Position numbers and translations under genes: made by a program. A DNA stretch of 64,000 nt from Sinomicrobium kalidii (GTDB lineage Bacteria; Bacteroidota; Bacteroidia; Flavobacteriales; Flavobacteriaceae). The notes beneath the pieces were generated by a model that worked only from the letters and a program-made list of their open reading frames with translations, ran no database searches and had not been told where the DNA came from. The stretch spans positions 5,190,501 to 5,254,500 of the forward strand of contig NZ_CP089211.1 of NCBI RefSeq assembly GCF_021183825.1. The letters run 5' to 3'. Position 1 is the stretch's first letter. Every line of letters begins with the position of its first letter. Positions 7,897 to 15,945 of this stretch are shown one piece after another.

Positions 7897-8658
7897 ATGA
7901 ATTTAGGATTTATCGGTATAGGAAATATAGCCACTTCGGTAATTAGGGGGCTGTGTACCTCGAATAGTACAAGTCACATAAATATTTCTCCGAGGAACAA
8001 GGAGAAGTCGCTGTTTCTGGAAGGGATGTTTGACAAAGTTACCAGGATGGAGAGCAACCAATCGGTTTTAGACCGTTCCGAAGTTGTTTTTATCGCCCTG
8101 CCCCCTGCCCTTGCGAAAGAAATACTTAAAGGGCTGTCTTTTCATGAGCATCACAGGGTGGTTTCGTTTGTGCCCTTTCTCGATCGGGAAGCGCTTCTCA
8201 ACAGTGTGGCCCCCGCCTCAAAAGTAAGCAGGGCGGTCCCTTTTCCGACGGTGGAAAATCACGAATGCCCGATCTTGCTTTACCATCCCGACGAAACAAT
8301 TTCGGGGATCTTTAAAAATATCGGCACCCCCGTTCCCGTAGCCAGTGAATCGGAACTGAAACTATTATGGACCCTTACCGGATTAATAGCCCCGTTTTAC
8401 GACCTTGCCGAAACCCTGAGCCATTGGGCGCAATCCCATAATGTGGAGGCTTCGGTAGCCAACAGGTATGTCATGGAATTATTTTCATCCCTGACCTGCT
8501 ATTCCAGGAAGAATATTCCGTTTGATTTTTCCGAATTAAAAAAGGAGGCGACAACCCCGAACGGACTCAATGACCAGGCCTTAAAAATTATTGAGCAACA
8601 GAAAGCAAATACCACGTACGGGATGGCCGCCGAAGCTTTATACAAAAGGTTTGAATAG
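7897..8658 (+). CDS. Pyrroline-5-carboxylate reductase-like NAD(P)-binding protein
   Basis: A 253-residue ProC-superfamily dehydrogenase. The N-terminus has the dinucleotide fold glycine motif (LGFIGIGNIATSVI, residues 3-16), then ALPPALAKEIL typical of the P5CR Rossmann domain, and a C-terminal helical dimerisation domain. It is related to P5C reductases but divergent: the conserved C-terminal motif of true ProC is not obvious and no proline genes are adjacent. A ProC-like reductase acting on another imine or keto substrate is equally possible. Confidence 0.7.
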   Translation: MNLGFIGIGNIATSVIRGLCTSNSTSHINISPRNKEKSLFLEGMFDKVTRMESNQSVLDRSEVVFIALPPALAKEILKGLSFHEHHRVVSFVPFLDREALLNSVAPASKVSRAVPFPTVENHECPILLYHPDETISGIFKNIGTPVPVASESELKLLWTLTGLIAPFYDLAETLSHWAQSHNVEASVANRYVMELFSSLTCYSRKNIPFDFSELKKEATTPNGLNDQALKIIEQQKANTTYGMAAEALYKRFE

Positions 8659-8744
8659 CGCATCCGTTTAAACTTTTACCATTTATTAGATATGAGATTT
8701 TAGACATTAGATTTTAGATTTGTGGTTTATAGTTGTTTCATTTG

Positions 8745-8812
8745 AATGCCTCATGTCCCGATAATCCCGATAGATATCGGGATCGGGATGTTCTGAGTAC
8801 ATCGGGATCAGT
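8745..8812. repeat. ATCGGGAT-type palindromic repeats
   Basis: ATCCCGAT at 8764-8771 pairs with ATCGGGAT at 8776-8783 across a 4-nt loop, and further ATCGGGAT copies follow at about 8783 and 8801. Related ATCCCGAT/ATCGGGA pairs occur near 15685-15746 and 36604-36635. This looks like dispersed REP-like DNA; the open frame crossing it is not a credible gene. Confidence 0.5.
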
Positions 8813-8896
8813 ATATCACTTATCGAAGGGCTTGCCCCGAGGTAGTTCACATAGTCACATTTTAAAGTCCTATGTCGACGTCCTATAACCTTACGT

Positions 8897-9889
8897 CTAA
8901 TATCTAATATCTTCCTTATTGTATTTCGATTTGTAATCATTGGGTGAAATACCTGTAAACCGGCTAAACACGTTTCTAAAAGCCTTATCATCATTATACC
9001 CTACATCGTACATGATTTCACTAACCGTCTTTCTTGTGTTTTCAAGGGAATTTTTAGTCACTTCAACCCTCACCCTCTGCAAGTATTCCAACGGAGTAAT
9101 ACCGGTGGCCTTGATAAACCTCCGGTCAAAATTCCTTCGGCCTATATTGAGTTTTTCCGACAATTCCTTAATGGATATCTTGTTTTGATAATGGGATTCA
9201 AAATAAGCCTGGACTTCCAGTATTTCTTTGTCTCCATGCTTTTTATGACCGTTAAAAACACAGAATTCCGATTGAAGGTTCCTTCCCATATCAATCTGAA
9301 AAACCTTGGCACAATACAGGGCCGTTTGGCGGTCGTAATATTTTTCCACCAGGTAAACAATGAGATTCAGAAAGGAAAAGGCCCCTCCGTTGGTATAGAG
9401 CCCGTCCTGATAGGTAATCAGTTTATCGGTTTTCAGATTTATCCCGGGGAACCTCTCCCTGAATTCAGGACCTGCAGCCCAATGGGTAGAACAGCTTTTA
9501 CCATCGAGCAGGCCGGTGGAGGCCAACAGGAATGCCCCGGTACACATGCTGGCTACTTCTGCCCCGTTTTTGTATTGTTCCTTTATCCATTTAACCAGCA
9601 GTCGGTTTCCCTTAAGGGCCTTTTCGTAACTCCTGACCAAGGACGGGATAACAATAAGACTGGATTCGGGGACTTCCGATATGTGTTTTTGAGATCGTAC
9701 AGAAAAAAGGCCTTTGTATACATCCACCTTATCGGCAGCTCCCACAAGTTCTATGGTATAGGCCGTTTTTTGTTGTTTTTCCTCCCAGTAGGCATTGGCC
9801 CTGATAAAAATCTCGTAAGCCCCCACTATACTGGAGATGGTCGTTAAATTACTTTGCCCGTCGGGGACCAGGATACTTATATGTTTCAT
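8897..9889 (-). CDS. GlxA family AraC-type regulator with DJ-1/PfpI domain
   Basis: A 330-residue regulator. Residues ~1-190 form a DJ-1/PfpI (class I glutamine amidotransferase-like) domain with a nucleophile-elbow-like ASMCTGAFLLASTGLLDGK; residues ~225-325 carry two AraC helix-turn-helix motifs (ISIKELSEKLNIGRRNFDRR and TVSEIMYDVGYNDDKAFRNV). Such proteins sense small molecules through the N-terminal domain, often without enzymatic activity. It is divergent from the SRPBCC genes starting at 10090, which are its most likely targets (inference). Confidence 0.9.
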   Translation of the reverse strand: MKHISILVPDGQSNLTTISSIVGAYEIFIRANAYWEEKQQKTAYTIELVGAADKVDVYKGLFSVRSQKHISEVPESSLIVIPSLVRSYEKALKGNRLLVKWIKEQYKNGAEVASMCTGAFLLASTGLLDGKSCSTHWAAGPEFRERFPGINLKTDKLITYQDGLYTNGGAFSFLNLIVYLVEKYYDRQTALYCAKVFQIDMGRNLQSEFCVFNGHKKHGDKEILEVQAYFESHYQNKISIKELSEKLNIGRRNFDRRFIKATGITPLEYLQRVRVEVTKNSLENTRKTVSEIMYDVGYNDDKAFRNVFSRFTGISPNDYKSKYNKEDIRY

Positions 9890-10038
9890 CGGTTAGTTTT
9901 TATTGATTTTTAAAGGTGAGAATACTTCGTTACGGGTATTTCATCACAACAGGTTTAAACAAAGATAAAAAGGAATATTGTCCAAATCAACCTGTAATAA
10001 TGTCTATATGCACGCCTATAAGGTGCTTATACAGACGC

Positions 10039-10046
10039 TACATTTG
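10039..10046 (+). promoter_or_regulatory. Candidate -7 promoter element for the SRPBCC gene
   Basis: TACATTTG matches the Bacteroidota consensus TAnnTTTG exactly and lies 43 bp before the start codon at 10090, in the gap divergent from the GlxA-type regulator. Confidence 0.5.
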
Positions 10047-10089
10047 TAGAGGAAAAAGAAGCCAGCCGTTTAATTTAAACATCAAGCCC

Positions 10090-10545
10090 ATGGAAGCAAC
10101 TGTCAAAAAAAACAAGCCGAAGTCTTTCAGTTACAGCTTCGGCACCACAAAAACTGCTGAAGAAGTTTTTAATTTTTTACTTGAAGTAACCAACTGGTGG
10201 ACCGGCATTCACGAAGAAACCATTAAAGGAAAAAGTGCCGAAATAAACGATGAATTTTCTTTTAGCGCCGGTGGCGGTGTCCACTTTAGTAAACAAAGGC
10301 TCATCGAGCTGGTGCCTTACAGTAAAATAGTATGGCGGGTGACAGAAAGTGACCTTACTTTTTTAAAAGCCCCCGACGAATGGGTGAACACAAAACTGTG
10401 CTTTGATATTACCACCGAAGGTAAAAAAACCACAATAACGTTCACACATAGCGGTCTGACTCCCCTGTTTGAATGTTACAACGGGTGTTCGACGGCATGG
10501 ACGGCCTATATGAAAAACCTTGAACAATCTTTAATAACCGGATAA
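10090..10545 (+). CDS. SRPBCC (START/AHSA1-like) domain protein 1
   Basis: A 151-residue cytoplasmic protein of the SRPBCC superfamily, a helix-grip fold that binds hydrophobic ligands. Typical features are KTAEEVFNFLLEVTNWW at the start, TEWV-like DEWVNTKLCFDI in the middle, TTITFTHSGLTP, and a C-terminal amphipathic helix (AWTAYMKNLEQSL). An in-frame upstream extension to 9916 crosses the promoter region, so I use ATG 10090. It is the first of three related genes and the most diverged. Confidence 0.85.
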   Translation: MEATVKKNKPKSFSYSFGTTKTAEEVFNFLLEVTNWWTGIHEETIKGKSAEINDEFSFSAGGGVHFSKQRLIELVPYSKIVWRVTESDLTFLKAPDEWVNTKLCFDITTEGKKTTITFTHSGLTPLFECYNGCSTAWTAYMKNLEQSLITG

Positions 10546-10647
10546 GCGGTACCATCCGGGAAAGTTATACTTTATCATCAACCGGCCCGGGAAATCAGCC
10601 CCCGTTTAACGGGATTAAAAAACGGATAAACCTTAAAAATCATAAAA

Positions 10648-11250
10648 ATGAAAACAGCACTGATTCTTTTGTCGGTATTCCTGCTGGCAATACCCCATAA
10701 CGAAAGGGGACGAACCTCGGAAAATAAAACAACAGTAAAACCTTTAAAACAAAATAACATGGAAAATCGGGATTACACCGCAACGATCGTAGTAAACGAA
10801 ACCCCGGAAACGGTTTTTAATTACATTAAGGACATCCGCGCCTGGTGGTCTGAAGAAATCGAAGGGCCAACAGACCAACTCAATAAAACCTTTTTTTATC
10901 ATTATAAAGACATTCATTTGTGTAAGATAAAGCTGGTTGAAGTAGATGAAAACAAAAAGTTAGTCTACCAGGTGTTGGAAAACGAGTTTAATTTTATTGA
11001 AGACAAGACCGAATGGGTAGATACCCGACTGATCTTTGATATCACAAACGAAGGCGGAAAAACAACAGTAACCTTCACACACAAAGGATTGGTTCCCGAT
11101 TATGAATGCTATGACGTTTGCAGGGATGGATGGGGACAATACATTAAAACCAGTCTTTACAAGCTGATCACCACCGGCAAAGGGGAGCCCAATCCAAAAG
11201 ATAAAGAAGGGTTTAACGCTGAATTGGCCAAAAGGTGGAAACTCGATTAA
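10648..11250 (+). CDS. SRPBCC domain protein 2, with possible signal peptide
   Basis: The domain from residue 38 onward (MENRDYTATIVVNE...) is closely similar to the next gene: both have IRAWWSEE/FRAWWSEE, GPTDQ, TEWVDT, TVTFTHKGL/TVSFTHKGL and end in LITTGKG. The first 37 residues (MKTALILLSVFLLAIP...) look like a signal peptide that the paralogue lacks. DNA similarity extends just upstream of the internal ATG at 10759 (AAAACAAAA), so translation may begin there and the leader may be vestigial. If the leader is real the protein is exported, unusual for this fold. Ligand unknown. Confidence 0.78.
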   Translation: MKTALILLSVFLLAIPHNERGRTSENKTTVKPLKQNNMENRDYTATIVVNETPETVFNYIKDIRAWWSEEIEGPTDQLNKTFFYHYKDIHLCKIKLVEVDENKKLVYQVLENEFNFIEDKTEWVDTRLIFDITNEGGKTTVTFTHKGLVPDYECYDVCRDGWGQYIKTSLYKLITTGKGEPNPKDKEGFNAELAKRWKLD

Positions 11251-11300
11251 TTATCCACCTGAATTCAGGTGCATAGTAAAAACCATTAAAACAAAACAAG

Positions 11301-11798
11301 ATGAAAAATCAAGATTATACCACAACAATAGTGGTAGACCAAAGCCCGGAAACAGCTTTTAATTGTATTAAAGATTTCCGTGCCTGGTGGTCTGAAGAAC
11401 TTAAGGGACCGACAGACCAACGCAATGAAACCTTTTTATACCGATACAAAGACATCCACTTTTGTAAAATACAATTGATAGAAAAGCTTGAAAACAAAAG
11501 ATTAGTTTACCGGGTTGTAGAAAACGAGTTTAACCTTAATTTTATTGAAGACAAGACCGAATGGGTGGATACCCAACTGATCTTTGACATCGCAAATGAA
11601 GACGGAAAAACAACAGTAAGCTTCACGCACAAAGGGTTAACCCCCGAAGAAGAATGCTATGATATGTGCAAGGAGGGATGGACACAGTATATTAAAACCA
11701 GTCTTTACAACCTGATCACCACAGGAAAGGGGGCGCCCAACCCAAAAGATAAAGAAGGGTTTAATGATGAATTAGTAGAAAAATGGGAATTGAATTAA
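11301..11798 (+). CDS. SRPBCC domain protein 3 (tandem duplicate)
   Basis: A 165-residue SRPBCC protein beginning MKNQDYTTTIVVDQ and very similar throughout to residues 38-200 of the preceding gene, so the pair arose by tandem duplication. The hydrophobic-ligand pocket fold is expected; no catalytic residues are evident. It lacks any leader peptide, and a strong terminator follows 13 bp after the stop, closing the three-gene unit. Confidence 0.85.
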   Translation: MKNQDYTTTIVVDQSPETAFNCIKDFRAWWSEELKGPTDQRNETFLYRYKDIHFCKIQLIEKLENKRLVYRVVENEFNLNFIEDKTEWVDTQLIFDIANEDGKTTVSFTHKGLTPEEECYDMCKEGWTQYIKTSLYNLITTGKGAPNPKDKEGFNDELVEKWELN

Positions 11799-11810
11799 TC
11801 AACCAAAAGC

Positions 11811-11847
11811 AATGACCGTCAATAAATTAGGTTGGCGGTCATTTTTT
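11811..11847 (+). terminator. Rho-independent terminator of the SRPBCC triplet
   Basis: AATGACCG and CGGTCATT pair around a short loop and are followed by TTTTTTATT. Confidence 0.85.
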
Positions 11848-11918
11848 ATTCCCTATATTAGGGAAAACGATTTGTTAACAGAAATCTATTGCTATTACAA
11901 GAATTTAAATCAGGTAAA

Positions 11919-12677
11919 ATGAAAATCGGGATCATCGGTGCAGGACAAATCGGTTCTGCGCTTATAAGACAGTATACCAAAACCGGGCACCAGGTAAAAA
12001 TGGCCAATGCCAGCGGGGTTGAAAAACTAAAGCCCCTGGAAAACGAAACCACTGCAAAAGCTGTCACTTTAGATGAAGTGACCCGGGATATTGATGTTTT
12101 GGTCATTTCAATCCCTTTTGTTGAAATACCCGGGTTAGCCGGGAAGATTGCACCCGGCATCTCTGACCACACCGTAATCATTGATACGACCAACTATTAT
12201 CCCATCCGGGACGGACATATTGAAGACATTGAGAAGGGTATGGCAGAAAGCGTTTGGGTTTCCAGGCATCTTTCCCGACCTGTTGTAAAAGCTTATAATA
12301 GTATTTTAGCAGGTTCGTTGATTGAGGCGGGACTTCCGAATGATTCTCCCCTGAGAATTGCTTTACCCGTTTCGGGCGATGACAAACAGGCAAAAAAAAT
12401 TGTTGCTAGCCTTGTAAACGATAGCGGTTTCGATGCATTGGATATCGGCAACCTGTCCGATTCCTGGAAACAACAGCCCGGAAGCCCGGTGTATTGCACC
12501 GATTTAACCCTTACCCGATTAAAAAGAAACCTCCGGGAAGTACCAAAAGAGGTGTTACCGGAAAGGCGGGAACTTGCCCTGCAATTTATACTTGAACAAA
12601 ACCCTTCGAACTGGTTAGACTGGCGGAAGGATTGTGTTGAGAACAATCGTATGGTATACCAAACCGATTTAAGATAG
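11919..12677 (+). CDS. NADPH-dependent F420 reductase-like protein
   Basis: A 252-residue Rossmann protein starting MKIGIIGAGQIGSALIRQY, the dinucleotide-binding glycine motif, followed by HQVKMANASG typical of NADP-dependent F420H2:NADP oxidoreductase-like proteins. The C-terminal domain has VKAYNSILAGSL and IALPVSGDDKQAKK. Most Bacteroidota lack F420, so the family name probably reflects fold rather than cofactor; reduction of another substrate is likely. ATG 11919 places the glycine motif at the terminus. It converges with the HxlR gene. Confidence 0.82.
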   Translation: MKIGIIGAGQIGSALIRQYTKTGHQVKMANASGVEKLKPLENETTAKAVTLDEVTRDIDVLVISIPFVEIPGLAGKIAPGISDHTVIIDTTNYYPIRDGHIEDIEKGMAESVWVSRHLSRPVVKAYNSILAGSLIEAGLPNDSPLRIALPVSGDDKQAKKIVASLVNDSGFDALDIGNLSDSWKQQPGSPVYCTDLTLTRLKRNLREVPKEVLPERRELALQFILEQNPSNWLDWRKDCVENNRMVYQTDLR

Positions 12678-12793
12678 CAATCGCTTTCTCTTGTTCTGCC
12701 TTATTCAGCCCGGCAAAACCCATTCTAATGTATGGCGTTTTTGGTTTTTATCAGGGGGGGCATATTCCTTTCCGGTACTTTTGTATGCACATA

Positions 12794-13168
12794 CTAAAGT
12801 TCATTTGCTACATTTTCATTTCTTTTCACGGCGAGTTCGGCAACCTTTTCAGCGTGGGTATCCCCCCAGTGCTGCATAGCATCAATAACCGTCAGAAGGG
12901 TTTTTCCGAACGTGGTAAGGCTATACTCAACCCTTAAGGGATAACCTTCGAAAGTCTGCTTGGACACAATTTCATAATCCAATAATTCGCATAGTTGCTG
13001 GTTTATCACCCGTAAAGTAGCTTGTTTAATGGCTTTTTGAATTTGTGTGGGGCGGTTGATCCCGTTAGCTATACAGTCAATAATACAAGGTTTCCATTTT
13101 CCTCCGATAACTTTCATAGTAACAGTAACACCATAATCAAATGTCTGAGGTATTTTATTTACATACAT
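12794..13168 (-). CDS. HxlR family transcriptional regulator
   Basis: A 124-residue winged-helix regulator with the characteristic MKVIGGKWKPCIIDCI (about residues 18-33), NRPTQIQKAI, and the wing EGYPLRVEYSLTTFGKTL. Two nearby cysteines (28 and 32) could be redox- or electrophile-sensitive, as known for some HxlR proteins; that is inference. It is divergent from an SMR pump gene with an inverted repeat in between (13180-13196), so it probably controls the pump and itself. Confidence 0.9.
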   Translation of the reverse strand: MYVNKIPQTFDYGVTVTMKVIGGKWKPCIIDCIANGINRPTQIQKAIKQATLRVINQQLCELLDYEIVSKQTFEGYPLRVEYSLTTFGKTLLTVIDAMQHWGDTHAEKVAELAVKRNENVANEL

Positions 13169-13179
13169 AAACTGTCCTC

Positions 13180-13196
13180 CGTTAGGATTACTAACG
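13180..13196. promoter_or_regulatory. Candidate HxlR operator
   Basis: CGTTAG-GATTA-CTAACG is a perfect 6-bp inverted repeat with a 5-bp spacer, 12 bp upstream of the hxlR start and between it and the divergent SMR gene. Confidence 0.5.
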
Positions 13197-13297
13197 TAAA
13201 GTTACAAATAAATCCGGTGTGCTTTCTGTGACGGGATAAGGATAAATTTATCCATAGGATTCTTTCCGCCCATATTTCATATTGTTTTTAAGCCAGG

Positions 13298-13305
13298 TAG
13301 CTTTG
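13298..13305 (+). promoter_or_regulatory. Candidate -7 promoter element of the SMR gene
   Basis: TAGCTTTG fits TAnnTTTG, 17 bp before the start codon. A 14-bp perfect palindrome GGATAAATTTATCC lies upstream at 13240-13253. Confidence 0.45.
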
Positions 13306-13322
13306 TAAAAAAATCATCAAAT

Positions 13323-13658
13323 ATGAAATATCTATTTCTTTTCGGAGCAATTATATCGGAGATTATCGGTGCACTGGCAACAAGGCAATCGAACGGGTTT
13401 ACCAAACTACTTCCTTCATCCATAGCGATTTTAGGTGTCGTCGGGGCATATTACCTGTTGTCATTGTCTTTGAAGAGCGGTATGGCCATAGGAGTAGCTT
13501 ACGGAATCTGGGCTGCAGTGGGCATTTCCACTTTAGCCATATTAGGGGTTTTTCTTTACCATGAAACATTAACTCCGGTACAGTTAATCGGGATAATACT
13601 GATTATAGGAGGTGTTTTAGCATTGGAACTGGGCAAGGGTTCCGTAAGTTTTGGTTAA
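13323..13658 (+). CDS. Small multidrug resistance (SMR) family efflux protein
   Basis: A 111-residue protein with four predicted membrane helices, the standard SMR size. It begins MKYLFLFGAIISEIIGALAT; E13 aligns with the essential membrane glutamate (E14 in EmrE). Later segments include AYGIWAAVGISTLAILG and a fourth helix, LIGIILIIGGVLALEL. SMR proteins form dual-topology or paired dimers that exchange protons for quaternary ammonium or guanidinium compounds. Only one SMR gene is present, so a homodimer is expected. It is divergent from HxlR. Confidence 0.92.
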   Translation: MKYLFLFGAIISEIIGALATRQSNGFTKLLPSSIAILGVVGAYYLLSLSLKSGMAIGVAYGIWAAVGISTLAILGVFLYHETLTPVQLIGIILIIGGVLALELGKGSVSFG

Positions 13659-13769
13659 TTTGTCGTGACCGTCCAATCACATGGTCAGACCAGGCTGCTG
13701 AAAATTAAAAAACTTTAAAAAATAACATTTTGTATTCTTGTTTTTAGCATATAAATGTAACTTTATAAA

Positions 13770-13931
13770 ATGGAAGAACTCCGGACGAGTTCATATACGC
13801 AGCAACACCGGGCAAATGGAAACAGGACAAAAAATTCAGATAGGCAAATAATAGAAGCCGCCCTGGATGATTATGTAACTCATTGGAATAACAACGATAT
13901 GGATTCCTCGCTCAATCCAGAGTACCAATGA
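13770..13931 (+). pseudogene. Small ORF, possibly a truncated SnoaL-like gene
   Basis: A 53-codon frame with a protein-like second half (RQIIEAALDDYVTHWNNND), resembling the first helix of SnoaL/NTF2-like proteins, which normally continue for another ~90 residues. It then stops. TAACTTTA just upstream is close to the -7 motif. It may be a remnant of such a gene or a small protein. The rest of the 13659-14129 gap holds nothing recognisable except the promoter at 14089. Confidence 0.3.
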
Positions 13932-14088
13932 TTCAATTTTAGCTGTCTGAATTCGCGCACTAAACGGCTCTTTATACTGCGGTTAAATATCAACCACAAA
14001 GCGCATATCGCTCTCCTTTGTCACGAATACCCCCTCTAAATGTCATTTGTGCACTGCAAAATTTCGGTTTCCGGGCCTTAACTTTGTA

Positions 14089-14096
14089 TAAATCAT
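14089..14096 (+). promoter_or_regulatory. Candidate -7 promoter element of the VOC gene
   Basis: TAACTTTG fits TAnnTTTG, 33 bp before the start codon. Confidence 0.45.
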
Positions 14097-14129
14097 TAAA
14101 TTTTAAATATTAACCATTAAAAACCAAGA

Positions 14130-14525
14130 ATGATGAACCCGAAAAAGATATGGGCAAATTTAGCCGTAAGCGATTTAGACCGGACAACTAAATTTTACAC
14201 TGAACTGGGGTTTAAGCCCAACAGTCCACATACCTCTAAAGAACTGACAAGCTTTATTGTCGGTGAAGATAACTTTGTCATGCACTTCTTTTTAAAAAAT
14301 GTACTCCAGACTTTTTTAAAAAGTGAAATAGCCGACTCGCAAAAGGCAAACGAGATTGTGTTTACGGTTTCAGCCGAAAGCAAAGACCAGGTGGACGATT
14401 GGGCGAAAGAGGTTGAAAGCGCAGGCGGAAAAGTTGTTTCCGGGCCGGAAGAATTCGGAAAAGGATATTACGGTTTTGTTTTTGCCGATCCTGATGGTCA
14501 TAAGTTTAATGTCTTTTATATGTAA
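14130..14525 (+). CDS. VOC family (glyoxalase-like) protein
   Basis: A 131-residue protein of the vicinal oxygen chelate fold with two beta-alpha-beta-beta-beta units: IWANLAVSDLDRTTKFYTEL at the start and YYGFVFADPDGHKFNVFYM at the end. The family includes glyoxalases, fosfomycin-resistance enzymes and dioxygenases; the metal-site pattern here does not identify which. ATG 14133 is an equally good start. Single gene, convergent with the methyltransferase. Confidence 0.85.
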   Translation: MMNPKKIWANLAVSDLDRTTKFYTELGFKPNSPHTSKELTSFIVGEDNFVMHFFLKNVLQTFLKSEIADSQKANEIVFTVSAESKDQVDDWAKEVESAGGKVVSGPEEFGKGYYGFVFADPDGHKFNVFYM

Positions 14526-14556
14526 GGGCTTTGAAATTTGCCGTATTGCTGTTTTT

Positions 14557-15462
14557 TTAAACCCGTTCAAATACGAGCCGGTAGTGATCCATGATCTCCT
14601 GTTCAAAACAGATGCGGTTGGGGCTGATCCTGAATACTTCTACCTGGTGCCTGAATTCTTTGTCAGTGATATATTTTGGCAGTAAGGAAAGATAAAGTCC
14701 GTATTTTTTCAGGTTGAACTTCCTGAACCTTTTCCTCCATTGCCCGATCGTTTCGATATAATCGAGCCGGCCGCTGCTTTTTGAGATCAGTTTAAAGCCG
14801 GGCATTGCATTTTGTATGACCATATCCGGTCCGTACGGAAGCCAGGAACCCGGAAATTCCTTGATCATCAATGCCATTACATGGGCTGGCGAACCTTTTT
14901 TGGCGCGGATATTAATATCTTCAAAGTCCGGCATATTTTTACTGAAGGTCATTGTTTGCATATAAAACCTTCCGCCAACAGGTAACAATTTGGTAAGTGT
15001 GGTGAAAAAATCCTTATAAACCTGCTCCTGTTTTCCCGCTTTCCATTCTTCCACCGAACAAAAATGTTCGAGTCCGCCGATGCAGGTGATCGCATCGAAT
15101 GTTCCGTAATCCTCCGGCTTCACATAGCGGCAATCCTGTACAAAGACCTTCATCCCGTTTTTCCGGCAGGCAGCCGCCTGGCCTTCCGATAAGGTCAGCC
15201 CCATGCTTTCCGCTCCTCTTTCCGCTGTAATATACTTTATAAAAGGGCCCCATCCGCAGGCCATATCCAATACTTTGCTCCCCTTCCCGATGTTGAGGCT
15301 GTCGGCAATAAAACGGTGTTTTGCACGCTGTGCTTCCTCAAGCGTCATGGAAAAATCACCATCGTACTTTGCCCCGCTGTAATCACCGGTTTCACCAATA
15401 CTCAGGCGGAAAATCTTGTCGATCGTGGTGTAGGTGAAATCCAAATCATTTTTATCAGCCAT
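14557..15462 (-). CDS. Cyclopropane-fatty-acid synthase-like SAM methyltransferase
   Basis: A 301-residue SAM-dependent methyltransferase. Motif I is KVLDMACGWGPF (about residues 64-75), followed by TLSEGQAAACR and a motif IV region ITCIGGLEHFC. The layout resembles CFA/mycolic acid synthases, including the CGWG sequence and the EHF segment. True CFA synthases are longer, so this may methylate a lipid or other small acceptor rather than build cyclopropanes. It is monocistronic. Confidence 0.8.
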   Translation of the reverse strand: MADKNDLDFTYTTIDKIFRLSIGETGDYSGAKYDGDFSMTLEEAQRAKHRFIADSLNIGKGSKVLDMACGWGPFIKYITAERGAESMGLTLSEGQAAACRKNGMKVFVQDCRYVKPEDYGTFDAITCIGGLEHFCSVEEWKAGKQEQVYKDFFTTLTKLLPVGGRFYMQTMTFSKNMPDFEDINIRAKKGSPAHVMALMIKEFPGSWLPYGPDMVIQNAMPGFKLISKSSGRLDYIETIGQWRKRFRKFNLKKYGLYLSLLPKYITDKEFRHQVEVFRISPNRICFEQEIMDHYRLVFERV

Positions 15463-15768
15463 CTCTCTTTTTTATTACTTACACCCGCTTTCCGGTGAAT
15501 CTCATAAAGGTACAAATCTGAAAAGCAATTCACAATACTTTATTCCAACTAAATAACTCAATAACTTAGTAACCTATTCCCAAAACAATAACTCCACTTT
15601 ATTCAATACAAGCAATATGAATAAAGTGGAGTTGGTTTATACTTCGTGTTTGTCTTTTCAGGCAAGAAAAAACAAAGCCTACGATCCCGATAGCCGCCAA
15701 AAGATGTTTTTATAAATTCATCAATTCGGGCAAAAAACTATCGGGACTTCAATCTTCCGACTGAAATG
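15463..15768. other. Gene-free stretch with repeats
   Basis: Contains a dispersed repeat at about 15547-15588 (AACTAAATAACTCA...) that recurs at 28036-28078, a strong hairpin at 15590-15633, and a 9-bp inverted repeat TCCCGATAG/CTATCGGGA at 15685-15693 and 15738-15746. No gene seen. The stretch 15946-16320 is likewise empty. Confidence 0.5.
15590..15633 (-). terminator. Strong hairpin, probable terminator of the small peptide gene
   Basis: A perfect 16-bp stem (AACTCCACTTTATTCA and its complement) with a 12-nt loop, about 135 bp after the stop of the peptide gene on the minus strand. Confidence 0.65.
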
Positions 15769-15945
15769 TTAACACTGATAAGCATTCTGCGCCGGGATAT
15801 AGCAACAAACCACTTCACCGTCAACGATTATATAAGAACCGTCTCCACCGCATTTATTGCCCGATCCTTTACCGCCGAAAATATTCTTTTGTTCATTTTC
15901 AGACAATTTTTTAGCACCTTTTAAATTCAAAATTTCTTTTCTCAT
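15769..15945 (-). CDS. Double-glycine leader peptide precursor (orphan)
   Basis: A 58-residue peptide below the usual ORF cut-off. The first 25 residues form a bacteriocin-type leader: LNLKGAKKLSENEQKNIFGG, with hydrophobic residues at the usual spacing before Gly-Gly, the site cut by C39-peptidase ABC exporters. The predicted core of 33 residues is Gly-rich at first (KGSGNKCGGDGS) and contains four cysteines, including a CC pair and a C-terminal Cys. Such precursors are common in Bacteroidota as class II bacteriocin- or pheromone-like secreted peptides. No exporter or modification enzyme is next to it. Confidence 0.72.
   Translation of the reverse strand: MRKEILNLKGAKKLSENEQKNIFGGKGSGNKCGGDGSYIIVDGEVVCCYIPAQNAYQC

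Noticed and set aside
8707..8994. 95-codon minus-strand ORF
   Set aside because: Overlaps the 3' end of the GlxA-type gene in another frame and otherwise consists of palindromic repeat DNA.
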